Counted from the first letter of the stretch, positions 41,857 through 51,792 are shown. The stretch: DNA of 64,000 nt from Paraburkholderia sp. BCC1885 (GCF_900996235.1 NZ_CAAJGM010000111.1:62001-126000); one strand, 5' to 3'. The notes: generated by a model from the letters alone, not told the origin. A program made the numbers and translations.

Positions 41857-43941
41857 TCAAGCAGCGATCTCGTCCACCGCCCGCGGCTGGGTCGAAGGCG
41901 CCGCCTCGGCGATCCGGCGGCACGCGGTCAGCATGTCGCGCATCGAGGTCGCATAGCAGTCGGCGCCAATCGCGCTTTGCAGGTCGTCGCTCCACGTTTG
42001 CGGCTGCCCTTGCGGCCACAGGCCGACCACGATCGCCGCCTGCGGCAGACGCTGCCGGACCCGTTTGACGAGATAGCGCAGATGCGACGGGATGCCGTCG
42101 ATGTTCAGATAAAACAGGCACACGATGGTCACCGCGGAGGTATCCAGCGTATCGATCGCGCTGCGTGACGCGGCCTCGTGCGGCAACACCCGGCAATCGA
42201 GATCGTGCTTGCCGAGCAATTGCACCAGCAGCCCGGCGGACAGTTGATCGAGCGGGCCACGCCCTGAAATGCATAGCACGTGATGCGCGGCGCGATTGCG
42301 CGCGGCCTGCGCGGGCGAGAGATCAGTTTCTTCGGTATCGCCATGATTCGTGCTTGCACTCGCGCGGGCTTCATCACTCACACCGTCGTGCGTCGTTTCG
42401 CGCGGGCTTGCGTCCGCTTCCTCGGTCGGTGCAAACGGATGGGCCTCGACGGGCGCCACGGCGGCCCAGTTGTCGGCCTGCTCGTCGCGCGTGGGGTCAT
42501 GGTCCGGATAACTGTCGAGCCCTTCGATCAGATCGTTGGTGGTCGACTCGATCCGCGCGAGTTGCGCGGCGCTGACACCGCCGCGCTGCACGTCGATGGC
42601 GGCCAGTTGCAGGCCCTTGACCGCGACCTCGTCGTAGTACGCACAGAGCGAGCGTTCGCGCAGCATGACTTCCGCCTGGGCGATGGCTTCGTCGGGGTCG
42701 CCGGCGAGTGCGCGCTGGTAGAAGTTTTCGATCGGCGTCAGCGCCGGTTGATCGCCGAGCAGCACGTCGAGAAATTCGAGCCGTCGCACATGGCGGCCCA
42801 GCACCAGCAGACACAAGGTCAAAGGCGTCGAGAGAATCAGGCCGACCGGCCCCCAGATCCAGCTCCAGAAAATCGCCGCCACGACCACCGAAAACGGCGA
42901 GAGGCCCGTGCTGTGCCCATACAGCAGTGGCTCGACCACCTGCCCCACCACCAGTTCCACGGTGACGAACAGCGCAAGCGACCAGATCGCCATCGACCAG
43001 TCGGGGCTCACCGCTGCCGCCAATCCGGTGGCGAGCGCGGCGGAAATCCAGATGCCCACATACGGCACGAGCCGCAGCAACGCGGCCATGATGCCCCACA
43101 GAATCGGACTGGGCACGCCCACGCAAAACAGGCCCACGCCGATCACCACCCCCACCCCCGCATTCACGCCGAGTTGCGAGACGAAGTAACGGCTCAGACG
43201 CCGCGCCGCCTCATCCATGACAGTCGTGGTGCGATGCAGGTCGCGCGAGCCGAACAGGCGGATCGCGCGGTCGCGCAGATCGTCGCGCTGCAGCAGGATC
43301 ACGATGGTGACGACGAACACGATGAATGCGGTTTCGAGCGGACTGATGGCGGGCGACAGAAAGCGCCGCGCAATTTCAAACGGCGTCGGCACCGGTTCGC
43401 GGACTTCGACCGGCATGGCGGCAGCCGGATGCGCGTCGGAACTCGGCGCGACCGCGCTGCGCGAGGCCGGCAATGAGGGCGATGACGACGGCGCGGGCGG
43501 CGGCTCCGCCGTCACCCGCTGCAACGCCTGGCCGGCGACGCCGGCAAGACGGTCGAGCTTGCCGATGGTCAGACTATGCGCCGCCTCGATCTTGCTCTCG
43601 ATGGTGGCTTGATAACGCGGCGCATTGGTGACGAGTTCGGTCAGCTGGGTGCCGATCACACTGGCGAGCAGCACGATCACCGACACCGATAACAGCACCG
43701 CGACCAGCACCGACGCCACATGCCCGAGCCGGATGCGCAACAGAAAATCCGCCAGCGGCGCGACCAGAAAACTCAGCAGGATCGCGAGCGTAATGGGGAT
43801 CAGGACGTCGCGCGCGAAATACAGCGCCGACACCGCAAGCACGCCGACCGCAAGCGTAATCAGGCCCTCGATGCCGAGAGCCGCGATTGGCGCAACGCGG
43901 GTCGCAGGCCGCGTCAGCCGCGAATCGTCGAAGTCTTTCAT
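41857..43941 (-). CDS. AI-2E-family transporter with a long C-terminal extension
   Basis: This is a 694-residue membrane protein. Residues about 20-390 form the AI-2E (PerM/TqsA-like) permease with eight hydrophobic segments and the blocks LLRLVPYVGIWI and GPVGLILSTPLTLCLLVLGRH. A Pro/Ser-rich insert (about 145-185) lies in the periplasmic loop. Family members are usually 340-400 residues. Here about 300 extra residues follow: a helical part (400-480), an acidic linker and a Rossmann-like domain (about 553-680: HVLCISGRGPLDQLSAGLLVQL, IVCLFYLN, AAIVVGLWP) resembling a B12-binding-like fold. The family name does not show that it moves autoinducer-2. Confidence 0.85.
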   Translation of the reverse strand: MKDFDDSRLTRPATRVAPIAALGIEGLITLAVGVLAVSALYFARDVLIPITLAILLSFLVAPLADFLLRIRLGHVASVLVAVLLSVSVIVLLASVIGTQLTELVTNAPRYQATIESKIEAAHSLTIGKLDRLAGVAGQALQRVTAEPPPAPSSSPSLPASRSAVAPSSDAHPAAAMPVEVREPVPTPFEIARRFLSPAISPLETAFIVFVVTIVILLQRDDLRDRAIRLFGSRDLHRTTTVMDEAARRLSRYFVSQLGVNAGVGVVIGVGLFCVGVPSPILWGIMAALLRLVPYVGIWISAALATGLAAAVSPDWSMAIWSLALFVTVELVVGQVVEPLLYGHSTGLSPFSVVVAAIFWSWIWGPVGLILSTPLTLCLLVLGRHVRRLEFLDVLLGDQPALTPIENFYQRALAGDPDEAIAQAEVMLRERSLCAYYDEVAVKGLQLAAIDVQRGGVSAAQLARIESTTNDLIEGLDSYPDHDPTRDEQADNWAAVAPVEAHPFAPTEEADASPRETTHDGVSDEARASASTNHGDTEETDLSPAQAARNRAAHHVLCISGRGPLDQLSAGLLVQLLGKHDLDCRVLPHEAASRSAIDTLDTSAVTIVCLFYLNIDGIPSHLRYLVKRVRQRLPQAAIVVGLWPQGQPQTWSDDLQSAIGADCYATSMRDMLTACRRIAEAAPSTQPRAVDEIAA

Positions 43942-44093
43942 GCTGGGGCATTAGTCCGGTTGCATTCGGTGGCGTCTCGCCTGGGGGGCGCGCTGGTTCC
44001 CTGCAGGCGCGCGGCCGCAGTGAACCAGCGCCGCTTGCAGACGGCGACGGTCGCCGCGAACCGCCGCGGCAGATAGCGACGCCGGGCGCCGGT

Positions 44094-44321
44094 TTAAGGC
44101 TTGCGTGCCGGGGTCGGCGTGGGGGTCGGCAGCACGCCGTGTTTGGCGCTCTCGTCGCCGGCCGACTCTTTCTCGACTTCCGCGCGAGCCTGCTCCCAGT
44201 ATTCGTCAGGGGTGCCCTTGGGATCGGTCGCCTGCTCCCACAGGTAGTACGCGCGCATGCGAATCCGGTCTTCCGGGCTGACCTGCTCCAGTTCCTGCTC
44301 TTGATCCTGTTGCTGTGCCAT
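44094..44321 (-). CDS. DUF2934 small protein
   Basis: This encodes a 75-residue protein. The core RIRMRAYYLWEQATDPKGTP followed by DEYWEQARAEVE is the DUF2934 signature. The N-terminus is Gln/Glu-rich, and the C-terminus is a Pro/Thr tail with the repeated dipeptide PT. Family members are short soluble proteins of unknown role, common in Proteobacteria with stress-related neighbours. A ribosome-binding site (GGAGG) lies just upstream of ATG 44321. It stands alone between the AI-2E transporter and glgX. Confidence 0.85.
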   Translation of the reverse strand: MAQQQDQEQELEQVSPEDRIRMRAYYLWEQATDPKGTPDEYWEQARAEVEKESAGDESAKHGVLPTPTPTPARKP

Positions 44322-44526
44322 TCTGGCCTCCTGGTGTGTGGCTCGATTCGTCGCAGGGTCGAAGTAACCAGCGCGAACGACAACCGCGAAACGGCGACCG
44401 CCGCGTCCGGCAGCGCCTCGTCAGGCGGCTGCAACGGCACGCGGCGGCGCCTTCGTTCCACTCATTCAGCAAGGCCTGTACCTGGCGCCAGGCTGGTTTT
44501 GCCCCTGTTCTTTTTAGTTGCGCCTC

Positions 44527-46755
44527 TTAGTCGCCCTTGTCGGGATCGTCCGTGGTGAGTTGCTGTTCGAGGCGATCCAGCACGCGCTGGGTGGCGCGGC
44601 TCGAGGCGTCCAGGGCGAACAGCAGCAGCGAGCGGCCCGTCACCTGGTACGATTGACCCGCGGAAAATGCCGGTAATTCATCGCGCACCGGCATGTTGGT
44701 ATCGAGCAGGCAGGTCCACTTGTCGCCTTCGGGAACGTCCGGCAAGGTGAAATTCACCACGTCGTGATGGGCGTTCAGAACCAGCAGAAGGGTTGCATCG
44801 GACGCGGGCCGGCGGATGCCGCTCGCCTGCGCGCGGCCGTCGATCACGAGGCCGAAACAGCGCATCGCCGCATCGTCCCATTGCTCCTGCGAGAGATCCG
44901 TACCGGCCGGCGAGAGCCAGCGCGTGTCGGTCACGTCCAGTTCCGCGTTGTATTCGCCGGTCAGGAAACGCCCGCGCCGCAGCACCGGCAGGCGGGTCCG
45001 CAGCGTCGTCAGGTTCTTGACGAACTCGGTGAGCGCGCGGCCGTCGTCGTCAATGCCTTCCCAGTCGAGCCAGCTAATCTCGTTGTCCTGACAATAGGCG
45101 TTGTTATTGCCCTTCTGCGTGCGGCCGAACTCGTCGCCGGCGAGGATCATCGGCGAGCCCTGCGAGAGCAGCAAGGTGGCGAGCAGATTGCGCTTCTGGC
45201 GTTCGCGCTGCTGGCGGATATCCGGGTCGTCGGTCGGGCCTTCCACGCCGAAATTCCACGACTTGTTGTCCGAGTGGCCGTCCTTGTTGTCTTCGCCATT
45301 GGCCTCGTTGTGCTTGTCGTTATAGGAGACGAGATCGTTGGTCGTGAAGCCGTCATGGGCCGCGATGAAATTCACGCTTGCCCATGGACGCCGGCCACGC
45401 CGGTCGAATTTGTCGCCGGAGCCGGTCAGACGTTTGGCGAGATCCGGCACCATGCCCTCGTCGCCCTTCCAGAAGGCGCGCGTGGTGTCGCGAAAGCGGT
45501 CGTTCCATTCGGCCCAGCCGGGCGGAAAGCCGCCCACCTGATAGCCGCCGGGGCCGCAATCCCACGGTTCGGCCACAAGCCGCACGCTGGAGAGCACCGG
45601 GTCTTGCCGGCAACTGTCGAGAAAGCCGCCGCCCTCGTCGAAGCCGTGCTGCTCGCGGCCGAGAATCGTGGCGAGATCGAATCGGAAACCGTCGACCTTC
45701 ATTTCGCTCACCCAATAACGCAGGCTGTCCGTCACCATTTGCAGCACACGCGGATGCGACAGGTTCAGCGTATTGCCGGTGCCGGTGTCGTTGATGTAGT
45801 AGCGCGGCTCGTCGGGCATCAGGCGATAGTACGAGGCGTTGTCGATGCCCTTGAACGAGATCGTCGGGCCGCGTTCGTTGCCTTCGGCCGTGTGGTTGTA
45901 GACGACGTCGAGGATCACTTCCAGATTGGCGTTGTGGAAGCGGTCGACCATCGCCTTGAACTCTTCCACCGAAGCATTCGCGCCTGCAAAGAAACGCGGG
46001 TCGGCGGCGAAAAAGCCGATCGTGTTGTAGCCCCAGTAGTTCGTCAGGCCTTTGTCGAGCAGATAGCTGTCGTTGACGTACATCTGGATCGGTAGCAGTT
46101 CGACGGTGGTGACACCGAGGCCTTTGATGTAGTCGATGACCGGCTGCTGGCCTAAGCCCGCGAAGGTGCCGCGCAGATTTTCCGGCACCTCGGGATGACG
46201 CATGGTAAAGCCGCGCACATGGGTTTCGTAGAAAATCACCCGCTCCCACGGCAGCGCGTTGCGCTCGGGATGGGTCCACGAGAAGTTCGCGTCCACCACC
46301 TTGCACTTCGGCACGAATGGCGCGCTGTCGCGCTCGTCAAAGGACAGATCGCCGTCTTCGTGGTCGAGCGTGTAGCCGAAAATCTCCGGTCCCCACTTGA
46401 GTTCGCCGATATGCGCTTTCGCATAGGGGTCGAGCAGCAGCTTGTTCGGATTGAAACGATGCCCTTCCTCGGGCGCATACGGTCCGTGGACGCGATAGCC
46501 GTAAACCGCCCCTGGTTTCAGATCCGGAACGAAGACATGCCAGACTTCATCGGTATATTCGGGCAGTTCGATGCGCTCGATTTCCTCACGCCCCGTCGAA
46601 TCGAACAGGCACAGTTCGACCTTGGTAGCGTGCGCGGAAAACAGCGCGAAATTGACGCCGGAGCCGTTCCACGTCGCGCCCAGCGGGTAGGGGACACCTT
46701 CGGCGATACGGGTGGCGTAACGAACTTGAGACGCTTGCGGGGCCTCGCGTGACAT
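44527..46755 (-). CDS. glgX: Glycogen debranching enzyme
   Basis: This 742-residue GH13 isoamylase-type enzyme hydrolyses alpha-1,6 branches of phosphorylase-limit glycogen. The N-terminal CBM48 domain reads YPLGATWNGSGVNFALFSAHA. The barrel has VDGFRFDLA (nucleophile Asp), VAEPWDCGPGGYQVG (acid Glu) and FIAAHDGFTTNDLVSY (third Asp), all intact. The start ATG 46755 (MSREAP) has GAGG upstream; an upstream in-frame extension has no support. No other glycogen genes lie in this window. The 205-base stretch downstream shows no clear terminator. Confidence 0.94.
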   Translation of the reverse strand: MSREAPQASQVRYATRIAEGVPYPLGATWNGSGVNFALFSAHATKVELCLFDSTGREEIERIELPEYTDEVWHVFVPDLKPGAVYGYRVHGPYAPEEGHRFNPNKLLLDPYAKAHIGELKWGPEIFGYTLDHEDGDLSFDERDSAPFVPKCKVVDANFSWTHPERNALPWERVIFYETHVRGFTMRHPEVPENLRGTFAGLGQQPVIDYIKGLGVTTVELLPIQMYVNDSYLLDKGLTNYWGYNTIGFFAADPRFFAGANASVEEFKAMVDRFHNANLEVILDVVYNHTAEGNERGPTISFKGIDNASYYRLMPDEPRYYINDTGTGNTLNLSHPRVLQMVTDSLRYWVSEMKVDGFRFDLATILGREQHGFDEGGGFLDSCRQDPVLSSVRLVAEPWDCGPGGYQVGGFPPGWAEWNDRFRDTTRAFWKGDEGMVPDLAKRLTGSGDKFDRRGRRPWASVNFIAAHDGFTTNDLVSYNDKHNEANGEDNKDGHSDNKSWNFGVEGPTDDPDIRQQRERQKRNLLATLLLSQGSPMILAGDEFGRTQKGNNNAYCQDNEISWLDWEGIDDDGRALTEFVKNLTTLRTRLPVLRRGRFLTGEYNAELDVTDTRWLSPAGTDLSQEQWDDAAMRCFGLVIDGRAQASGIRRPASDATLLLVLNAHHDVVNFTLPDVPEGDKWTCLLDTNMPVRDELPAFSAGQSYQVTGRSLLLFALDASSRATQRVLDRLEQQLTTDDPDKGD

Positions 46756-46842
46756 GGTTTTTCCTCGGACGGTGGCAGATGTTCGCACCGAAACCGGCGC
46801 GAGAGGCTTACTTAAGCAAGTTGCGGTCCTGCCCATCCGTCC

Positions 46843-47301
46843 CTATCCGCGGCGCGTCGTCGCCGCTTCCAGCACCCGCAGCAGCCGCTGCGGCGTCAAC
46901 GGCTTCGCGCAATGCGCATCGAAACCCACCGCCCTGGCATCGGCGCGGTCATTCGCCGAAGAAAACGCGGTACACGCTACCAGCAACATATGCGAGGTGG
47001 ACGCATCCGCGCGCAGACGGCGCGCGAGTTCGAAGCCGTCGAGCCCCGGCATCTTGATGTCGAGCACGACCGCGAACGGCTGCCATTCGACGGCCAGTTC
47101 GCACACCGCGAGCGGGTCTTCCAGCGCGCGGCATTCGAAGCCATCGGCATTGAGCAGCAACTGCAAGGCGTCGGCGGCTTCGCGATAGTCGTCGACCACC
47201 AGCACGCGGCGATGCGACGCCAGTGCCTCGTCGATGGGTCGCCACACCACCACGTCATCGTTGTCGTTCATCCTGTAGTCTGCGGTCACTGTTTTCTCCA
47301 T
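46843..47301 (-). CDS. Single-domain response regulator
   Basis: This 152-residue protein consists of one receiver domain (about 30-145) with acidic pocket VVDDYREA, phospho-Asp in VVLDIKMPGLDG, Thr in VACTAFSS and Lys in AKPLTPQ. It has no output domain, so it would signal by protein contact or as a phosphate relay. The hybrid kinase at 34868-37018 is the only kinase in the window, but a link is speculative. The start may be ATG 47301 or ATG 47271; neither has a good ribosome-binding site. Confidence 0.82.
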   Translation of the reverse strand: MEKTVTADYRMNDNDDVVVWRPIDEALASHRRVLVVDDYREAADALQLLLNADGFECRALEDPLAVCELAVEWQPFAVVLDIKMPGLDGFELARRLRADASTSHMLLVACTAFSSANDRADARAVGFDAHCAKPLTPQRLLRVLEAATTRRG

Positions 47302-47614
47302 GACGTCACGCGTCGACGCATTGGACGATGGGTGCAAGATTCGATCCCGGCATCTGCACGCCACGCATGCTGCATGCTGGGATATCACGCAGTGCCATTC
47401 ACGGCGCGTCGACGCCGATGCGTCTCACATAACGTGCGTGGTCAGCGGACCATGCGGCCGCTCGAAGTCATCAGTCGAAAGTGCAAGAAGTATCAAAACG
47501 GCCTGGATGTGACCACCCGCGAAAAACCCTTGTGTGCGCACCTATCACGGCTGCATCGCGGATCGATTCAGGATCGATGCATGCGCATCAGGGAAAGTCC
47601 CCACGTGAAGTGCA
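47302..47614. other. Intergenic stretch with a repeated GGATCGAT element
   Basis: 313 bases without a gene. It lies upstream of the response regulator (read leftward) and downstream of the ligase gene (also read leftward). It contains two GGATCGAT copies 11 bases apart (47560-47567 and 47571-47578), flanked by GCATCG/CGATGC as an outer inverted repeat. No promoter could be placed with confidence. Confidence 0.4.
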
Positions 47615-49333
47615 TCAGGTCGGACGATCGTCGATAAAGCCCTTGAGCATCGCCAGCGTGTCCGCTTCTTCGATGGGTTTATCGGTGCGCCAGCGCAGCA
47701 TGCGCGGAAACCTGACCGCAATGCCTGACTTATGTCGTGGACTCGCCTGAATCCCTTCGAAACCGATCTCGAACACCAGCGACGGCGTCACGCTGCGCAC
47801 CGGGCCGAATTTTTCGATCGTGGTTTTGCGCACGATCGCATCCACCTGACGCATCTCTTCATCCGTGAGACCGGAATAGGCCTTGGCGAACGGCACCAGC
47901 GTGCGCACACCGTCCGCTTCATCCCATACCGCGAAGGTGAAATCCGTGTAGAGGCTCGCGCGCCGGCCGTGGCCGCGTTGTGCGTAGACCAGCACGGCAT
48001 CCACGGCATACGGATCGATCTTCCATTTCCACCACGTGCCGGAGGCTTTGGTGCGGCCGACCCCGTACAGCGACTGCCGTTCTTTCAGCATCAGCCCTTC
48101 CACGCCGCGCGCGCGGCTTTCCTCGCGCAGTTGCGCGAGCGTGTCCCAGCCGGACGCTTCCACGCGCGGCGAGATACGCAGCAGATCGCGCGCTAACGAG
48201 CTGTCGAGCGACACCGCAAGCGCATCGAGTTGTGCGCGCCGTTCGACCAGCGGCGTCATGCGCAAGTCCTGCCCATTCGCTTCAAGCAGATCGTAAGCGA
48301 GAAAGGTGGCGGGCGAATCGGCGAGGATCTTTTTGGTGAGCGTCTTGCGGGCGATGCGCGGTTGCAGCCGCGCGAACGGCAGCGGCGCCAGTGCGTCCGG
48401 TTCCCACGCGAGAATTTCGCCGTCGATCACGCAGCCATCCGGCAAGGCCTCGCCGAGCGCGCTCACTTCGGGAAAGCGCGCGGTGATCAGATCCTCACCG
48501 CGCGACCATAGCCACACACGCCCCGCGCGTTTCACCAGTTGCGCGCGAATGCCGTCCCACTTCCATTCGATCTGCCATTGATTCGGATTGCCAAGCGTTT
48601 CTACGTCGGCCTGTAATGGATGAGCGAGAAAGAACGGGTATGGCAGACCGAGGTCGCTGTCGTGAATGGCCGGATCAGTTGCCAGGTCAAGTGCGTCCCG
48701 CTCCATCCCGTTGGACGCCTCTGCGCTCGCCCTGCTCGCGGTTTCCGGCGCGATCAGCCGTAGATAGCGCGCGGCCGAGGGCGTCTGCTGCGAATCGGTC
48801 CAGCCGACCATGCGTTGCGCGATGCGCTTGTGATCGACGCCCGCCACTTCGGCCAGCGCGCGCACCACCAGCTGCCGCGCCACGCCGACCCGAAAGCCGC
48901 CGCCGATCAGCTTGGTCAGCAGAAAGCGGCCGCCCCAGTCGAGTTCGTCCCAGTAGCCGACAAGCCGTGTGCGCAGTTCATCGGGCTCGACCCCGCGCAA
49001 GGTCAGCACGCGTTGCTCGATCCACTGCGTGAGCCCGAGCTCCGAGATGCGTTGCGCGGGCGGCAGAATGTGCGCGATGGTCTCGGCCAGATCGCCGACC
49101 GCCTGGTACGACTCCTCGAAGAGCCACGCGGGTAGCTCGGCACGCTCGCAGGCAATCTCGCGCAGCAGACGCGTCGGCACCGACTGACGCGGCTTGCCAC
49201 CGGCCAGAAAGTACGAGGCCCATGCGGCGTCTTCCGGCGCTGCGGCGGCGAAATAAGCGGTCAGCGCTTCGAGCTTGTCGTGCGTCGAGGTGGTGGCGTC
49301 GAGCGCCGTGTAGAGCGCGGCAAATCGTTTCAT
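47615..49333 (-). CDS. ATP-dependent DNA ligase (ligase-associated DNA-damage-response operon)
   Basis: This 572-residue ligase carries the nucleotidyltransferase motif EWKWDGIRA with the AMP-accepting Lys258. Further motifs are IDGEILAWE, VEGLMLKER and the KASGTWWKWKIDP lysines. An N-terminal helical DNA-binding domain fills residues 1-230, and the OB domain is at the end. This is the type found with a metallo-beta-lactamase exonuclease in a repair operon, often described as cisplatin-damage-response ligase. Its start overlaps the exonuclease gene by four bases. The usual Lhr-core helicase and phosphoesterase genes are not adjacent here. Confidence 0.92.
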   Translation of the reverse strand: MKRFAALYTALDATTSTHDKLEALTAYFAAAAPEDAAWASYFLAGGKPRQSVPTRLLREIACERAELPAWLFEESYQAVGDLAETIAHILPPAQRISELGLTQWIEQRVLTLRGVEPDELRTRLVGYWDELDWGGRFLLTKLIGGGFRVGVARQLVVRALAEVAGVDHKRIAQRMVGWTDSQQTPSAARYLRLIAPETASRASAEASNGMERDALDLATDPAIHDSDLGLPYPFFLAHPLQADVETLGNPNQWQIEWKWDGIRAQLVKRAGRVWLWSRGEDLITARFPEVSALGEALPDGCVIDGEILAWEPDALAPLPFARLQPRIARKTLTKKILADSPATFLAYDLLEANGQDLRMTPLVERRAQLDALAVSLDSSLARDLLRISPRVEASGWDTLAQLREESRARGVEGLMLKERQSLYGVGRTKASGTWWKWKIDPYAVDAVLVYAQRGHGRRASLYTDFTFAVWDEADGVRTLVPFAKAYSGLTDEEMRQVDAIVRKTTIEKFGPVRSVTPSLVFEIGFEGIQASPRHKSGIAVRFPRMLRWRTDKPIEEADTLAMLKGFIDDRPT

Positions 49334-50508
49334 GATGCGCTGCTCGTGGCGTTGTTCGCGGTGTTGCTCGTCGCGTCGTTCGCGGTGCTTGTTGAAGCCT
49401 CGGATGCGGCTGGAGCGGCGCCCTCGGCACTACTCTTTGCGCTCGCGTCTGCACTTGCGTCCGCACCTGCCTCTGCACTTGCCGCGTCTTCCATTGCATC
49501 GTCGCCGTATTGCGTCGTGAAGGCGCCGGCTTCAAGGCCTTGCTCGCGCAGCCAGCGCACCATCGGTTCCACCTGGCCGTGCGTGACGATCACGCGTTCC
49601 GCGCCCGTCGCACGAATCGCGCTTTGCAATCCAGGCCAATCCGCATGGTCGGATAGCACGAAGCCGCGATCGACGCCGCGTCTGCGCCGCGCGCCGCGCA
49701 AACGCATCCAGCCCGAGGCAAAGGCGTCGCTGTAGTCGCCGAAACGCTTGGGCCATGCGCTGCCTTGTGCCGAAGGCGGCGCGACGATCAACGCCTGCTT
49801 GAAGACGGCTTTGTCTTTCGCGGCAATCTCGCTCGCGAGCCGCACCGGCGGCAAGGCCACGCCCTCGGCAAGATAAGCACGATTGATGGGTTCCAACGCG
49901 CCGTGGCAGAAGATCGGCCCAATCGCCGGATCGATGCCCGCGAGCAGATGCTGGGCCTTGCCGAAGGAATAGCAGAACAGCACCGAGGCGCGCCCTTCCG
50001 AGGCGTTATGCCGCCACCACGAGTCGATGCTGTCGAACACCGTCTGCGGCGCTTCCCAGCGATAGATCGGCAGGCCGAACGTCGATTCGGTGATGAAGGT
50101 ATCGCAGCGCACCGGTTCGAACGGCGCGCAGGTCGGATCGGTATCGAGCTTGTAGTCGCCCGAGGCCACCCAGACGCGTCCACGCTGCTCGACCCGCACT
50201 TGCGCCGAGCCGAGCACGTGGCCTGCGGGATGCAATGAGACCGTGACACCGTTGATCACGAGGCGCTCGCCATATGCCGCGGTCTGCAGATCGATCTCCG
50301 GCAACCGCGACAGCAACACGCCCGCGCCGGGCTGCGCGGCCAGATAGTGCGTGTGGCCCAAGCGCGCATGATCCGAATGCGCGTGGGTGATGACCGCCCG
50401 CTCGACCGGCTGCCAGGGATCGATGTAAAAATCGCCCGCCGCGCAATAAAGCCCTTGCGGGCGCGCCACGATCAGGTCTTCGGTAGAGAGCGGTTCGGTC
50501 GACGGCAT
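49330..50508 (-). CDS. Metallo-beta-lactamase-fold DNA repair exonuclease, ligase-associated
   Basis: This 392-residue protein has the metal-binding motif THAHSDH (His42, His44, Asp46, His47), further ligands in LHPAGHVLGSAQV and SGDYKLDTDP, and the beta-CASP part with VLSDHADW. This matches the exonuclease that pairs with ATP-dependent ligase in bacterial DNA-damage operons. The last 55 residues are a low-complexity Ala/Ser/Asp/Thr/Asn tail not needed by the fold. ATG 50508 is the start; the reading frame continues upstream only as antisense to the lipoprotein gene. Translation is coupled to the ligase. Confidence 0.9.
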   Translation of the reverse strand: MPSTEPLSTEDLIVARPQGLYCAAGDFYIDPWQPVERAVITHAHSDHARLGHTHYLAAQPGAGVLLSRLPEIDLQTAAYGERLVINGVTVSLHPAGHVLGSAQVRVEQRGRVWVASGDYKLDTDPTCAPFEPVRCDTFITESTFGLPIYRWEAPQTVFDSIDSWWRHNASEGRASVLFCYSFGKAQHLLAGIDPAIGPIFCHGALEPINRAYLAEGVALPPVRLASEIAAKDKAVFKQALIVAPPSAQGSAWPKRFGDYSDAFASGWMRLRGARRRRGVDRGFVLSDHADWPGLQSAIRATGAERVIVTHGQVEPMVRWLREQGLEAGAFTTQYGDDAMEDAASAEAGADASADASAKSSAEGAAPAASEASTSTANDATSNTANNATSSAS

Positions 50509-50721
50509 CGAATCGATTCCAGAGCATTGAGAAAAGGACGGCAAATATTGCATTCGTCCACGAAAAGTACCTTGCTTCGCTGCACACGTGTCGCTCGAAC
50601 GCCGGCTCACGCCGCTCATGTACAGGCGCACACGCGGCACATTCGTCAGACCAGGCATGCGCCCTGCTACCCACGCTGCGAATTCCATTCTTAGCAGCGG
50701 CTTGCCCCGCTCACGCCCCTC

Positions 50722-51792
50722 ATGACGATTAAAGCCCCGCTTCTCGCGGCCCTGTGCATCGCCTGCCTGACCTCTGCCTGCGCAAACCTCGGTCCCAATC
50801 ATCTGAAAGCCGATCAGGTGGATTACGCGAGAGCCCTGGGCGACGCCAAGAAACGCGAGATTCTCGCGGCAATCGTCGGCCTGCGTTACGGCGATGCTCC
50901 CGCGTTCCTCTCGGTCAGCTCGATCATCGCAGCCTATCAGTTCGATGCCACCGCGGGCGCCACCGGCAATCTCGGCTCCGGCAGCGAACCGAATTACGCG
51001 CTCGGCACCGGCACGGTCTCGTACTCGAATCATCCCACCTTCACGTTCACGCCGACGACCGGCGAGGCGTTCGCCTCGGCCTACATCCGGCCGCTTGCGC
51101 CCGAGCTGGTATTGCCGCTCGCCGAGGGCGGCATCCCGATCGACCTGTTGTTGCGCATCACCGCGCAGTCGATCGGCGGTCTGCAGAACGGCAGCGCGCT
51201 CGGCGGCGACAACGCCGCGGGCGCGCCGGGCTTCTTCGAGTTGCTGCAGGCGCTCAGACGCCTGCAGATGGCTGGTGAACTGAATGTGGAATCGCGCGAG
51301 GAGAACGGCAAGGGCAGCGTCTATCTGGCGATGGGCGCGGCCACTAGCGGCGTCTCGCCGCAAATCACCGCCGACCTCTCGCTGGTGCGCAAGCTGCTGA
51401 ATCTCGCGCCGAATACGCGCACCTATCAGATCATCTACGGACCGTCGTCGCAACAGGGCGACCGCATCCCGATGGTGACGCGCTCGGTGCTCGGCATCCT
51501 GACCGATCTGGGCGCGCAGGTACAGGTGCCGCTCGCACAGATCAGCAGCGGCGCGACCAAGCCGACAGTCGGGCTGATCGGTGGCGAAACGCGGCCTACC
51601 ATCATCGTGCGTTCCGGCGAGAAACCGCCGGCCGACGCCTACGTGGTGGTCAATTATGGCGCGGCGGCGTATTGGGTGGACCGTAACGACTTCGATTCGA
51701 AATATGCATTTACGGTGCTGCAGAATCTGATGGCGCTGGCCGAAGCGGATACCAGCAGCAAGGCCCCGGTCGTGACGATTCCGGCGAGTTGA
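50722..51792 (+). CDS. Hypothetical outer-membrane-type lipoprotein
   Basis: This 356-residue lipoprotein has signal peptide and lipobox LTSAC (Cys20). The mature part begins with a helix (DYARALGDAKKREILAAIVGLRYGD) and then has sequences rich in Thr/Gly and strands. The motif LRYGDAPAFLSVSSI and later ASAYIRPLAPELVLPLAEGG look conserved, as in a family of hypothetical proteobacterial lipoproteins. I do not recognise a function. It stands alone, read away from the repair genes. An array of 11-base repeats follows it. Confidence 0.8.
   Translation: MTIKAPLLAALCIACLTSACANLGPNHLKADQVDYARALGDAKKREILAAIVGLRYGDAPAFLSVSSIIAAYQFDATAGATGNLGSGSEPNYALGTGTVSYSNHPTFTFTPTTGEAFASAYIRPLAPELVLPLAEGGIPIDLLLRITAQSIGGLQNGSALGGDNAAGAPGFFELLQALRRLQMAGELNVESREENGKGSVYLAMGAATSGVSPQITADLSLVRKLLNLAPNTRTYQIIYGPSSQQGDRIPMVTRSVLGILTDLGAQVQVPLAQISSGATKPTVGLIGGETRPTIIVRSGEKPPADAYVVVNYGAAAYWVDRNDFDSKYAFTVLQNLMALAEADTSSKAPVVTIPAS

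Noticed and set aside
41857..43941. Autoinducer-2 export as the function of the AI-2E-family protein
   Set aside because: The family name comes from one E. coli member; most homologues have other or unknown substrates, and no LuxS gene is in the window.
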